Of a stretch of 60,362 nucleotides of DNA, positions 42,364 through 50,670 are shown in pieces (within the stretch, counting starts at the first letter, position 1; every line of letters starts with the position of its first letter). The position numbers and the translations under genes are program-made. Source of the DNA: CAZPYD01 sp964590835 (GTDB lineage: Bacteria; Patescibacteriota; Minisyncoccia; JAHISW01; Tagabacteraceae); NCBI GenBank assembly GCA_964590835.1, contig CAZPYD010000002.1, positions 1-60,362 on the forward strand. The letters run 5' to 3'. The notes under the pieces were generated by a model. It saw only the letters and a list, made by a program, of their open reading frames with translations, was not told where the DNA came from and did not search any database.

Positions 42364-42558
42364 ATGGATAAAAAACTACTTAAAAAATTACAGAATATTA
42401 ATAAAGATGATTCATTCTTAATAACCTTTACAGTTTTTAATAAAAAGAAAAAATTAGACACTTTTTTATTTGTTAATGATTTTCCGTATAAGGATATACC
42501 AAGTACTAAAAAAATGATAAGTAAATTAATTGATGAAATGGTTGAAAAGAAGAATTAA
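42364..42558 (+). CDS. Small protein of the second module (64 aa)
   Basis: I do not recognise it. It is lysine-rich, with a probable beta hairpin (SFLITFTVFNKKKKLDTFLFVND) and a C-terminal helix (KKMISKLIDEMVEKK). It has the size of a recognition or carrier protein and not the look of a repeat-type precursor. Its end resembles the frameshifted small gene at 29,387 after the first YrdC-like gene. The HemN-like gene starts one base after its stop. Confidence 0.5.
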   Translation: MDKKLLKKLQNINKDDSFLITFTVFNKKKKLDTFLFVNDFPYKDIPSTKKMISKLIDEMVEKKN

Positions 42559-42559
42559 G

Positions 42560-43942
42560 ATGCAAAAAGAAATTCAATTTTTAAATAATAATTTAACTGA
42601 AATTGTACAAGCTATAAATTTTTATAATAATGAAGTTTGGTTTAGGCAATTTCCTGTTCCTCCACCTTTGGGAAGTGCTTATTTTTCAAATAGTAAATCA
42701 GGTTTTGCTGAAAAAGAAATAAAGAAAGTAAAAGAGATTGTTTTGTATATAAATATTCCTTTTTGTAATAATCAGTGTGATTATTGTGGTCTTAGGGGAG
42801 TGAATAAGGTTAATAAACATCGTTCCTCTCTTTATGTGGAGTGTTTGAAAAAAGAGGCTGAATTTGTTTTAAAAGATAATTCTAATAAGATAAAAATACT
42901 TGCTATTTTAATTGGAGGCGGCACCCCAAGCCTGCTTTTGCCACAAGATTTATATAAATTATTAAATTTTTTAAGGCAGAAGTTTGAAATTGTAAAAGAT
43001 GCACAAATTTCTATTGAGGTTTCTCCGGAGGATGTGTCAGAAAAGATGTCACAATCTTTTGCAAAAGGAGGTGTAGATAGGGTTTGTATTGGTGTTCAAA
43101 CTTTTAATGAACAAAAATTAAAACAATGTGGGCGTAGATCACAAAAACATCAACATGTGTATGAAGCGGTGAAAAATTTGAGAAAAACAGGGATAGACAA
43201 CATAAACTTGGATTTGATATATGGGCTTAAAAAAAACGAAACATCAAAGGAATTTTTAAAAGACAATTTGAGCCATATCGTAAAGATAAAACCTGCTAAT
43301 ATTAATTTTTTTTCTTTACAAAATCATACCAAATATTCGGAAAACATTAGGCGATTTTATTCGAAGGAGTTTGAAAAGGCAAAGCAGGTAATAATTTCTG
43401 AATTATCAATGTGGAGTAAAAGAGAAAAAAGTGTTTATTCTAAATATTTTTTCTTGAGAAGATGTCGTAACGTGGATTGTGTTGCTATTGGGGCTGGTGG
43501 TAAAAGTGAGTTTTGGACAGGTGGTAAGTTCATCGAGAGAACTAATACAAATAGTAGATATAATCCATTAGAATATATGAAAGATATAAAGAAAGGTTTG
43601 TTTAAATATGATTATTCAATGCTTAATAAAGAATGCTCTGTTCGTAAATTTATAATTCATAATTTAAATCTAGAGACTGGGGTGGATAAACGGATTTTGA
43701 ATAAAATTTTTCCTGATTACGGCGCAATCATTAATAAGATTTTTTCTAAAATTAAAGACAATACAACAGAAGCGAAAAATGTAATTAGGCTTAAGGATAA
43801 TTTTGAAAAATCACTTCCTTTTAAAACAAAAAATAAAGATGTAAATTATTTTATTTTTTCATTTTGTTTTTTGTATTCCCCTCAAGATAGGAGTATGTTG
43901 ATTGAATCATTTAAAAAAATAAATAAAAAATTAAAAGTTTAA
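42560..43942 (+). CDS. HemN/HemW-like radical SAM protein
   Basis: HemN-family enzymes include coproporphyrinogen dehydrogenase, the heme chaperone HemW and natural-product methylases or cyclopropanases. VLYINIPFCNNQCDYCGLRG is the family motif with the cluster Cys; IGGGTPSLLLPQDL, ISIEVSPEDV, RVCIGVQTFNEQKLK and NLDLIYGLK follow. HemN's extra Cys after the motif is absent. I chose ATG 42560, right after the small gene; the frame extends to 42530. C-terminal residues 330-460 are diverged. No other heme genes are nearby, so a pathway role is likely. Confidence 0.8.
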   Translation: MQKEIQFLNNNLTEIVQAINFYNNEVWFRQFPVPPPLGSAYFSNSKSGFAEKEIKKVKEIVLYINIPFCNNQCDYCGLRGVNKVNKHRSSLYVECLKKEAEFVLKDNSNKIKILAILIGGGTPSLLLPQDLYKLLNFLRQKFEIVKDAQISIEVSPEDVSEKMSQSFAKGGVDRVCIGVQTFNEQKLKQCGRRSQKHQHVYEAVKNLRKTGIDNINLDLIYGLKKNETSKEFLKDNLSHIVKIKPANINFFSLQNHTKYSENIRRFYSKEFEKAKQVIISELSMWSKREKSVYSKYFFLRRCRNVDCVAIGAGGKSEFWTGGKFIERTNTNSRYNPLEYMKDIKKGLFKYDYSMLNKECSVRKFIIHNLNLETGVDKRILNKIFPDYGAIINKIFSKIKDNTTEAKNVIRLKDNFEKSLPFKTKNKDVNYFIFSFCFLYSPQDRSMLIESFKKINKKLKV

Positions 43943-43951
43943 ATTATTTTT

Positions 43952-44848
43952 ATGGAAAGGGTAGATATAAAAATTGGTTTTGGTTGTAACAATCATTGTT
44001 TTTTTTGTGTTCAGGGTGACAAGCGTAATTTTTGTGTAGCCAAAAGCAAAAAAGAAATAAAAGATTCTTTAATAGAGGCCTATACTAAAGGAAAAACTCA
44101 AGTTGTGTTTACTGGAGGGGAACCAGCTCTTCACCCTGATTTTTTTGAATTGATTAAAATAGCCAAAAAAATTGGCTATGATTCGGTTATGATACAGACA
44201 AATGGCCGGATGTTTGCTTATAAAAATTTTTGCGTTAAAACTATTCAAGCAGGAGCAGATTTGTTTTCGCCCGCAGTTCATGGTCACAACAAAAAGATTC
44301 ATGATTATTTAACGGATGCTGAGGGTAGTTTTGATCAAACCGTTAAGGGTATCAAGAATTTAAAAAATTTAAATCAATTTGTTTCTACAAATACAGTTGT
44401 TACATCAAAGAATTATAAGTTTCTTCCTAAAATCGCTCAGATACTAGTTGATTTAAGTGTTGACCAATTTCAATTTGCCTTTATTCATTTGGGTGGTACA
44501 GCTCAAAAAAATAAAGATTGGATTACTCCTAAAAAAAGTGAGATTATGCCTTATATTAAAAAAGGTTTGGATATTGGAATTAAAGCTGGTAAATGGGTGA
44601 CAACAGAAGCTATTCCTTATTGTTTTATGAAGGGGTATGAAAAACACATAGCAGAAATAGGTATTCCTAAACCAATGATTTTTGATGCTGGTTTTAAAGT
44701 TGAAGATTATGCTAAATATCGTAAAAATGAAGCTAAGACTAAAGGACCGGAGTGTAAAAAATGTAAGTATTATAAGGTTTGCGAAGGCCCTTGGAAAGAA
44801 TATCCGGAGATTTATGGTTGGAAAGAATTTAAGCCTATAAAAAAATAA
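43952..44848 (+). CDS. Tandem-array radical SAM protein 1
   Basis: First of five adjacent paralogues. GFGCNNHCFFC (cluster at about residues 10-17), FTGGEPALHP, MIQTNGRMFAYKNF, then HDYLTDAEGSFDQTVKGIKNL. The C-terminal part has AIPYCFMKGYEKHIAEI and CKKCKYYKVCEGPWKEYPEIYG, the shared PxC and C-x2-C-x5-C-x-G signatures. Length 298 aa. One base separates it from the next gene. The group resembles HxsC-type enzymes in the HD-T-GS motif. Substrate unknown. Confidence 0.8.
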   Translation: MERVDIKIGFGCNNHCFFCVQGDKRNFCVAKSKKEIKDSLIEAYTKGKTQVVFTGGEPALHPDFFELIKIAKKIGYDSVMIQTNGRMFAYKNFCVKTIQAGADLFSPAVHGHNKKIHDYLTDAEGSFDQTVKGIKNLKNLNQFVSTNTVVTSKNYKFLPKIAQILVDLSVDQFQFAFIHLGGTAQKNKDWITPKKSEIMPYIKKGLDIGIKAGKWVTTEAIPYCFMKGYEKHIAEIGIPKPMIFDAGFKVEDYAKYRKNEAKTKGPECKKCKYYKVCEGPWKEYPEIYGWKEFKPIKK

Positions 44849-44849
44849 A

Positions 44850-46745
44850 ATGAAAAGATTATATTTTGCTAGTTTATATAATTGCAATGAGGATTGTTTG
44901 TTTTGCACGCGTCGAGGGGATGAAGACCCGATTAAGTTTATAGATACAAAAAAAGCTAAAAAAATCCTTAGGAAGAAAAAAGAAGAAGGTTATAAGGAAA
45001 TTTATTTTGATGGTGGAGAACCAACCTTGAGAGAAGATTTACCGGAATTGATTGAGTTTGCTAAAAAACTGGGTTTTAAAAATGTTAATATTTTAACTAA
45101 TGCCATTTTGTTGGCTGATAATGATTTGGTTAAAAAAATATTGATGGTTAAAAACACAAAAGATTTTAATTTGTCTTTTTCTGTTTCTCTTCATTCTCAT
45201 AAAAAAGAAATTTCTGAAAAATTAGTGGGCCAAAAAAATACTTTTAACAAGACAATAAAGGGGATAAAAAATCTGATTAAAAATGACTGTGGAGATATTT
45301 CTCTTTATCATATTATTACAAAAAATAATTATAGAGATTTATCTAGTTTTGTAAATTTTGTAAATAAAAAATTTCCTGAAATAAAAAATATAACTTTTTC
45401 TTTTATTTATCCTGCGGGAGCTGCTTTAAAAAATAAAAATATTTTCCCTCAACTTTCTAAGGTAGAGCCTTGTCTTCAAAAGGCTTTTAAATTATGTAGA
45501 CAAAATAAAATAGATTTTTCTATTAGTACTTGTGGTACAGTCCCTTTATGTTTTCTTAAAGGTTATGAAGATATTTTATTGAAACAACAAGAGCTAGATC
45601 AGCCAGATAATGTTGGACTTGTAGATGCTCAAAAAGATGTTGAGTATGAATTGGCAACTAAAAAATTTCACAAAAAAACAAAAATAAAATCTTCTAAATG
45701 TGTAGATTGTTTTTATAATAAAAAATGCGGTGGTATTTGGAGGGATTATGTGGAGATGTACGGTATGGACGAATTGAGTCCCATAGTAAAAAAACAAGGT
45801 GATGTTTTTCTTGTAGTTACAGGGTGGACTTGCAATAATAACTGTTCTTTTTGTTCGACAGTTGCTGACAGGAATATGAATAGGAGTTTTGATGAGATTG
45901 TTTTTGATCTTAAAGAGGCTTATAAAAAAGGATATAGAATTATTGAATTTATTGGTGGGGAGGTGAGTATTAGGCCCGATTTTTTACTTCTTTTGTCTTC
46001 GGCTAAAAAAATAGGATTTCAAGATATTCGTTTGACTACCAACGGAAGAGTTTTTAGTTATAAAAGTTTTTTGAAAAAAAGCATAGAAGCGGGACTTAGG
46101 ATTATAAATTTTTCTCTACACGGTCATAAGGCGATTATACATGATGGGGTAACAAGAACTCCCGATTCTTTTAAACAGTGTGTAGAAGGAATAAAAAATG
46201 CGGCAACAGAACCAGATGTAAAAGTAATTGTGAACACCGTTGTTTCGAAGGCGAATTATAAATATATAAAAAAGATGGGTTTGTTTTTGAAAGAATTAGG
46301 TGTTGGAGAATGGCATTTATTGGAGCTTTTGCCTGATGGTCGAGCATCGGAAGTATATAACAGTATCGCTGTAGGTTATAAAGAATTGTCGTCTTATTTA
46401 AATAAAATTATGGAATGTGCTGATTTTTTTGTTCAGATTGATATATTTGATTTTCCATTTTGTTTGTTTAAATCGGAAATGTTTGGTTTTAAAAATGTAA
46501 CTTTTTTTACTCCTCAAAATAGATATGAAGATATAAACCAAAAAGGGTTTGATCCGGTTAGAGTATCTAAAGAAAAAATAAATGGTAAAATTATTTATCA
46601 GGATAAATATAAGATTAAGCCAAAAATTTGTCATGATTGTTGTCATTTTGATAAATGTGGTGGTTTGGCAAAATCTTATTTTGAAAAATATAAAGATAAA
46701 GAGATTAAATTTTTGAAAAATGAAAATACAAGAAACATATTATAG
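44850..46745 (+). CDS. Tandem-array radical SAM protein 2, two complete domains
   Basis: A 631-aa fusion of two family members. Domain 1: CNEDCLFC (about residues 10-17), FDGGEPTLRE, VPLCFLKGYEDIL and CVDCFYNKKCGGIWRDYVEMYG (near 300). Domain 2: TGWTCNNNCSFC (about 330), FIGGEVSIRP with Val in place of Pro, TTNGRVFSYKSF, HDGVTRTPDSFKQCVEGIKN, FPFCLFKSEMFGF and CHDCCHFDKCGGLAKSYFEKY. Both halves keep all three cluster cysteines. It may carry out two modifications or act as a fixed pair. The 3' end overlaps the next gene by 26 bases. Confidence 0.82.
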   Translation: MKRLYFASLYNCNEDCLFCTRRGDEDPIKFIDTKKAKKILRKKKEEGYKEIYFDGGEPTLREDLPELIEFAKKLGFKNVNILTNAILLADNDLVKKILMVKNTKDFNLSFSVSLHSHKKEISEKLVGQKNTFNKTIKGIKNLIKNDCGDISLYHIITKNNYRDLSSFVNFVNKKFPEIKNITFSFIYPAGAALKNKNIFPQLSKVEPCLQKAFKLCRQNKIDFSISTCGTVPLCFLKGYEDILLKQQELDQPDNVGLVDAQKDVEYELATKKFHKKTKIKSSKCVDCFYNKKCGGIWRDYVEMYGMDELSPIVKKQGDVFLVVTGWTCNNNCSFCSTVADRNMNRSFDEIVFDLKEAYKKGYRIIEFIGGEVSIRPDFLLLLSSAKKIGFQDIRLTTNGRVFSYKSFLKKSIEAGLRIINFSLHGHKAIIHDGVTRTPDSFKQCVEGIKNAATEPDVKVIVNTVVSKANYKYIKKMGLFLKELGVGEWHLLELLPDGRASEVYNSIAVGYKELSSYLNKIMECADFFVQIDIFDFPFCLFKSEMFGFKNVTFFTPQNRYEDINQKGFDPVRVSKEKINGKIIYQDKYKIKPKICHDCCHFDKCGGLAKSYFEKYKDKEIKFLKNENTRNIL

Positions 46746-47586
46746 GGTAGGCAAAAGTCCTTTTGTTTATATTGGCTACAATTGTAACAACAATTGTATT
46801 TTTTGCTTTGAAGATGGCAGAGAATTTTCTAAAAAAACTACAAATGGAATTAAAAAGGAGATGGAGACCATAAGACAAAATTTTGATTTTATTAATTTTA
46901 TGGGGCAAGAGCCAACACTAAGAAGTGATGTTGTTGACCTGGTTGGGTTTGCAAAAGATTTGGGTTTTAAAAATATAGGCATTACAACCAACGGTCGGAT
47001 GTTTGCTTATAAAAAATTTACTCAAGATATTTTAAATAGCGGCTTAAATCAAGTTGTTTTTACTGTAGTTGGTGGATCAGCAGAGGGGCATGATTTACAT
47101 ACTTTGGCCAAAGGTAGTTTTGACCAAGCTCTGGCGGGTATTAAAAATGTTTTACTTTTAAAGAAACCAGAAGTGAGTGCGATAGTTAATATTATGGTTA
47201 CTAAAAATAATTTTAAGGAGTTAGTTGATATGGTGGATTTTTATGTAGGGTTGGGTGTAAAAGAAATAAACATTGGCCATATTATGCCTCTTAATAAAAA
47301 AATTGAAAATTCCAAAAAAATGATTGCCAAAATGAGCGAGGTTGTACCACTGCTTATTGAATGCCAAAATAAATATAGCGATAGAGTAAAGTTTTTATTT
47401 GTTGAATATCCAGCATGTATTTTTCCAAAAGAGTTTGGTGATTTGGCGTTTCCTTGTCTTGAAGAAAATCCACAAAAAAAAAGGATAAGTATTTGTCAAA
47501 AGTGCGATCATAATAAAAAATGTCTGGGTATAAGCAAATCTTATTTGAAATTATATGGTGATAAAGAATTTTCAATTAATAATTGA
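46720..47586 (+). CDS. Tandem-array radical SAM protein 3
   Basis: IGYNCNNNCIFC (cluster at about residues 22-29), then FMGQEPTLRS, where the usual GGEP is GQEP. GITTNGRMFAYKKF, LAKGSFDQALAGIKN, YPACIFPKEFGDLAF and CQKCDHNKKCLGISKSYLKLYG follow. Length 288 aa. The HD-x2-T motif of its neighbours is altered here (GHDLHTLAKGSFD). The gene overlaps its upstream neighbour by 26 bases and is 3 bases before the next. Confidence 0.8.
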   Translation: MKIQETYYRVGKSPFVYIGYNCNNNCIFCFEDGREFSKKTTNGIKKEMETIRQNFDFINFMGQEPTLRSDVVDLVGFAKDLGFKNIGITTNGRMFAYKKFTQDILNSGLNQVVFTVVGGSAEGHDLHTLAKGSFDQALAGIKNVLLLKKPEVSAIVNIMVTKNNFKELVDMVDFYVGLGVKEINIGHIMPLNKKIENSKKMIAKMSEVVPLLIECQNKYSDRVKFLFVEYPACIFPKEFGDLAFPCLEENPQKKRISICQKCDHNKKCLGISKSYLKLYGDKEFSINN

Positions 47587-47589
47587 TAA

Positions 47590-48516
47590 ATGACAGAGAA
47601 AAAAAATAAAATTAAAAAGACAGTTATCATTACTGGTTATAAATGCAATAATAATTGTTCTTTTTGTATTGATGCCGATAAAAGAAACTTAAGGAATAAA
47701 AACACGGTAGAAATTAAAAATGAAATAATGGAGGCGAAAAAGAAGGGGACTACTTATTTGGAATTTATTGGTGGAGAGGTAACATCAAGAGGTGATGTTT
47801 TTGAGTTGGTAAGTTTTGCAAATAATCTTGGTTTTGAGACTATATCTATGGCGACAAACGGTAGGGTTTTTTCTTATCTAGATTTTACAAAAAAAATTAT
47901 TAAAGCTGGTTTAACTGATATAATTTTTTCTATTCATGGCCATAATGCTAAAATACATGATGATTTGACTCAGTCTCCCGGTAGTTTTGACCAGCTTAAG
48001 CAAGGTTTGAAAAATTTTAAAAAATGCGACTTTAAAAAAATTTGTTCCAACACCACCATTGTAAAAAAGAATTATAGATATCTAAAGCAGATAGGGGAGT
48101 TTATTTATGGTAGCAAAATTAAAAATGCGGAGTTTATTTTTGTTGACCCCAACTATGGAGGAGCTTATAACAATTTTAAAAAAATTGTTCCAAAAATATC
48201 TACGATTGCTCCTTATGTTAAAAAATGCCTTGATTTGGGTAGAAATAATAATTTTCGTTGGAACATAAGATATGTACCTTTGTGTTATTTTCAGAATCAT
48301 CTTGATCAAATTAGTGAAATTAGAGAAATAGAAAATTTTCAAACAGAACATCTTGCTCCTGATTTTAAAAATTTTGATGTGGAAAATTCCAGGCAAGAAA
48401 TTGGTCGAGCAAAGACCAAAAGGTGTAAAGATTGTAAATTGTTTAATAAATGTGAGGGTATTTGGAAAGAGTATCTAAAGCAATATGGTGACAAGGAATT
48501 AAAACCAATTATTTGA
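47590..48516 (+). CDS. Tandem-array radical SAM protein 4
   Basis: TGYKCNNNCSFC (cluster at about residues 16-23), FIGGEVTSRG (GGEV again), MATNGRVFSYLDF, HDDLTQSPGSFDQLKQGLKNF, VPLCYFQNHLDQISEI and CKDCKLFNKCEGIWKEYLKQYG. Length 308 aa. It is closest by eye to the second domain of the 631-aa protein, which shares GGEV and the NGRVFSY stretch. It is 3 bases before the next gene. Confidence 0.82.
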   Translation: MTEKKNKIKKTVIITGYKCNNNCSFCIDADKRNLRNKNTVEIKNEIMEAKKKGTTYLEFIGGEVTSRGDVFELVSFANNLGFETISMATNGRVFSYLDFTKKIIKAGLTDIIFSIHGHNAKIHDDLTQSPGSFDQLKQGLKNFKKCDFKKICSNTTIVKKNYRYLKQIGEFIYGSKIKNAEFIFVDPNYGGAYNNFKKIVPKISTIAPYVKKCLDLGRNNNFRWNIRYVPLCYFQNHLDQISEIREIENFQTEHLAPDFKNFDVENSRQEIGRAKTKRCKDCKLFNKCEGIWKEYLKQYGDKELKPII

Positions 48517-48519
48517 ATT

Positions 48520-49455
48520 ATGGATATTTGTATTTGGGATAAATGTAATAATAAATGTTTAATGTGTACTAACCCGGATGGGCCTTGGCGTAATTTTGAC
48601 GGCACCATAGGAGAGGGTTATGGTTTTGATGTTCTTACTCAAAGGATTAAAAAAATTAAAAAAAACATTGATCCCTCTGAGGCTATTATTCTTACAGGCG
48701 GAGAGACCACCTTGCATCCTCGTTTTTTGGATATTTTGAAATTTGTTCGCAAGACTTTTCCAAAACAAGAAGTCAGGGTACTGACTAACGGTCGCAGTTT
48801 TTTTTATAGAGATTTTACGAAGCGTGTTTTGGAAACGAAAAATCTTAATTTGGCGATTTCTTTATATGGACCTACAGCTAAAATACATGACACCATAACT
48901 AGAACAAAAAACGGCTTTGAACAAACAATAAGAGGGATAGAGAATGTGCTCGCTTGCAGGGGAGAAGATCAAAGTGTGGAAATAAGGACGGTTGTAACTA
49001 AACTTTCATATAAACATATTAATGAAATTTTGAATTTGATTAGTTTAAAATTTCCATCAATCGATAGGGTTATTGTTATTTTTATGGAAATTGAAGGGCA
49101 GGCGATTAAAAACAAAAAGGCGTCTAGTATTTCTTACTCTAAAGTAAAGCCTTATATCAAAAAAACATATCAGTTTTTAAATATATTAAGGGAAATAAGG
49201 TTTTATCATTTTCCTTTATGTATGATTGAGCCAAAGTTTTGGCCTTCTGTTTGGCGTACTCTTCCAAACAAAGAGGTTTCTTATATTTCTGTCTGCGATA
49301 AGTGTAAGTATAAAAAATATTGCTTGGGTATTCATAACGAATATCTAAAAAACATTGGCGATAAAGAATTTAAGCCAATAAAAAAAGATTTAATTATTCA
49401 AGAAACAAATAATTATTATCACCCTATAGCAGGATTAGAAATAAATGATATTTGA
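48520..49455 (+). CDS. Tandem-array radical SAM protein 5
   Basis: The most compact start: MDICIWDKCNNKCLMC with the cluster at residues 9-16, then LTGGETTLHP, VLTNGRSFFYRDF, HDTITRTKNGFEQTIRGIENV, FPLCMIEPKFWPSVW and CDKCKYKKYCLGIHNEYLKNIG. Length 311 aa, with a 25-residue C-terminal extension. Its last 11 bases overlap the start of the prepilin-type peptidase gene, so the two must be translated from one mRNA. That links the array to a membrane peptidase. Confidence 0.82.
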   Translation: MDICIWDKCNNKCLMCTNPDGPWRNFDGTIGEGYGFDVLTQRIKKIKKNIDPSEAIILTGGETTLHPRFLDILKFVRKTFPKQEVRVLTNGRSFFYRDFTKRVLETKNLNLAISLYGPTAKIHDTITRTKNGFEQTIRGIENVLACRGEDQSVEIRTVVTKLSYKHINEILNLISLKFPSIDRVIVIFMEIEGQAIKNKKASSISYSKVKPYIKKTYQFLNILREIRFYHFPLCMIEPKFWPSVWRTLPNKEVSYISVCDKCKYKKYCLGIHNEYLKNIGDKEFKPIKKDLIIQETNNYYHPIAGLEINDI

Positions 49456-50194
49456 TATTTTATTTTTACCAGTCCTTTTTTTTATTGCTGCCATAACATG
49501 TTATGAGGATTTTAAATATGGCAAAGTGAGGAACAAATGGATACTTTTAGGTATTTTTTGGGGAGTGATTGTGGTAGTTTTTTTTGTTGCTTGGTATTTT
49601 ATAGCTTCTCCTGTCACTAGGTTTTATTATTTAAATGTTCTAAATTTTTCGCCAGATTCTCCTATGCCGGTGTTTACTGTTAACCCCTCCTATTTGGGCA
49701 CTGTTTTATGGAACTTTCTTGTTGCATTTGTTGTAGCTTTTTTAATGTGGCGCTTTGGGGCATGGGCTGCCGGTGACGCCAAGCTTTTTGCGGTCTTTGC
49801 GTTTCTTTTACCGTTAAAATATTATTGGAAAACATATTTTTCTTATTTTCCTTCTTTTGTGTTGTTGTCAAATATTTTTTTGTTAATTTTTTTGTATTTA
49901 CTTTTTAGGTCTTGTTTTTTTTCTTTTAAGTCACTCCCTTTTTTAATTAGTGGATTGCGGAAAAATTTTAAAAAACAAGGGATATGGGAAAAGGTATCTG
50001 AGAAGTTTTCTTGGAGTAAACTTAAAAAAAGACTAAGGTCAATTCCGTGTTTCATTTGGATTTTTCTAATTTTGGGTTTGTTTCAAAATACAATTGAAGA
50101 TTATTTGTTGATGTTTTGTCTTTACAGATACTTATATTTGGTTCTTTTGTTCTTTTTAATAAATTTTGGTCTGATGTTTTTCAAAAGCCAGTGA
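49445..50194 (+). CDS. Prepilin peptidase (A24) domain protein, probably frameshifted at its 3' end
   Basis: A24 peptidases are membrane aspartyl proteases that cut leader sequences of type IV prepilins. The two catalytic Asp are in ITCYEDFKYGKVRNKW (about residue 20) and GAWAAGDAKLF (the GxGD-type motif, near residue 108). Several hydrophobic helices surround them. The frame stops at 50194, while the +1 frame from 50116 to 50670 continues with further membrane segments; together they would give one protein of about 400 aa. The ATG lies inside the last radical SAM gene. It may process a pilin-like or RiPP leader; no pilin gene is adjacent. Confidence 0.75.
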   Translation: MIFDILFLPVLFFIAAITCYEDFKYGKVRNKWILLGIFWGVIVVVFFVAWYFIASPVTRFYYLNVLNFSPDSPMPVFTVNPSYLGTVLWNFLVAFVVAFLMWRFGAWAAGDAKLFAVFAFLLPLKYYWKTYFSYFPSFVLLSNIFLLIFLYLLFRSCFFSFKSLPFLISGLRKNFKKQGIWEKVSEKFSWSKLKKRLRSIPCFIWIFLILGLFQNTIEDYLLMFCLYRYLYLVLLFFLINFGLMFFKSQ

Positions 50195-50670
50195 TATTTA
50201 GAGTTATTATTTTTTTCTTTATCCTTACTTTTGGTTACGGGCTTATTTTTTCTTGGGTTTTAACTTGGCAGATACTTTTCCAGTCTATAATGATGTTGGT
50301 GATTTTTATGACCGTTTTTACCTTACTTGGTAAGGTGATAGATTTTTACGTTTCCCAAACAAGTATCAGTAAAATAAAAATAGAATCACTGAAGGCAAAA
50401 ATGAATTTAACAGAGGATGTGATTAATGAAATAAAAAAAGATGAGAAGCTTTATAATAATCAAATAGGGCAGTTTTATACTGATGGTTTGACACAAGAAC
50501 AAGTAGATATTATTAAAGAAAGAGCAAGGAAAAATAAAAATTTTTCAAAAACTATTTCTATTTATAAACCATTTCCTTTTGTTGTTTGGATGTTTATTGG
50601 TTTGATTGCCACAATGTTTTTAAAAGGTTCTATGGTGAGTTTTTTTATAAAAAATATTTTCAGTGGATAA
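50116..50670 (+). CDS. C-terminal part of the A24 peptidase in another frame, or a separate membrane protein
   Basis: This frame overlaps the A24 gene by 79 bases and has no ATG before 50290, though the codons from about 50155 already look coding (KFWSDVFQKPVIFRVIIFFF). Four hydrophobic segments flank a charged cytoplasmic stretch (SISKIKIESLKAKMNL, DGLTQEQVDIIKERARKNK). The last segment ends at the stop 50670. I read it as the C-terminal extension of the same gene split by one frameshift around 50150-50190. A separate TTG-start gene cannot be excluded. Confidence 0.5.
   Translation: MSLQILIFGSFVLFNKFWSDVFQKPVIFRVIIFFFILTFGYGLIFSWVLTWQILFQSIMMLVIFMTVFTLLGKVIDFYVSQTSISKIKIESLKAKMNLTEDVINEIKKDEKLYNNQIGQFYTDGLTQEQVDIIKERARKNKNFSKTISIYKPFPFVVWMFIGLIATMFLKGSMVSFFIKNIFSG

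Noticed and set aside
42560..43942. True coproporphyrinogen dehydrogenase HemN
   Set aside because: The extra Cys after the cluster motif is absent, the C-terminal region is diverged and no heme genes are nearby.
43952..49455. Tandem radical SAM genes as assembly duplication
   Set aside because: The paralogues differ at most positions and in motif details, so they are old duplicates.
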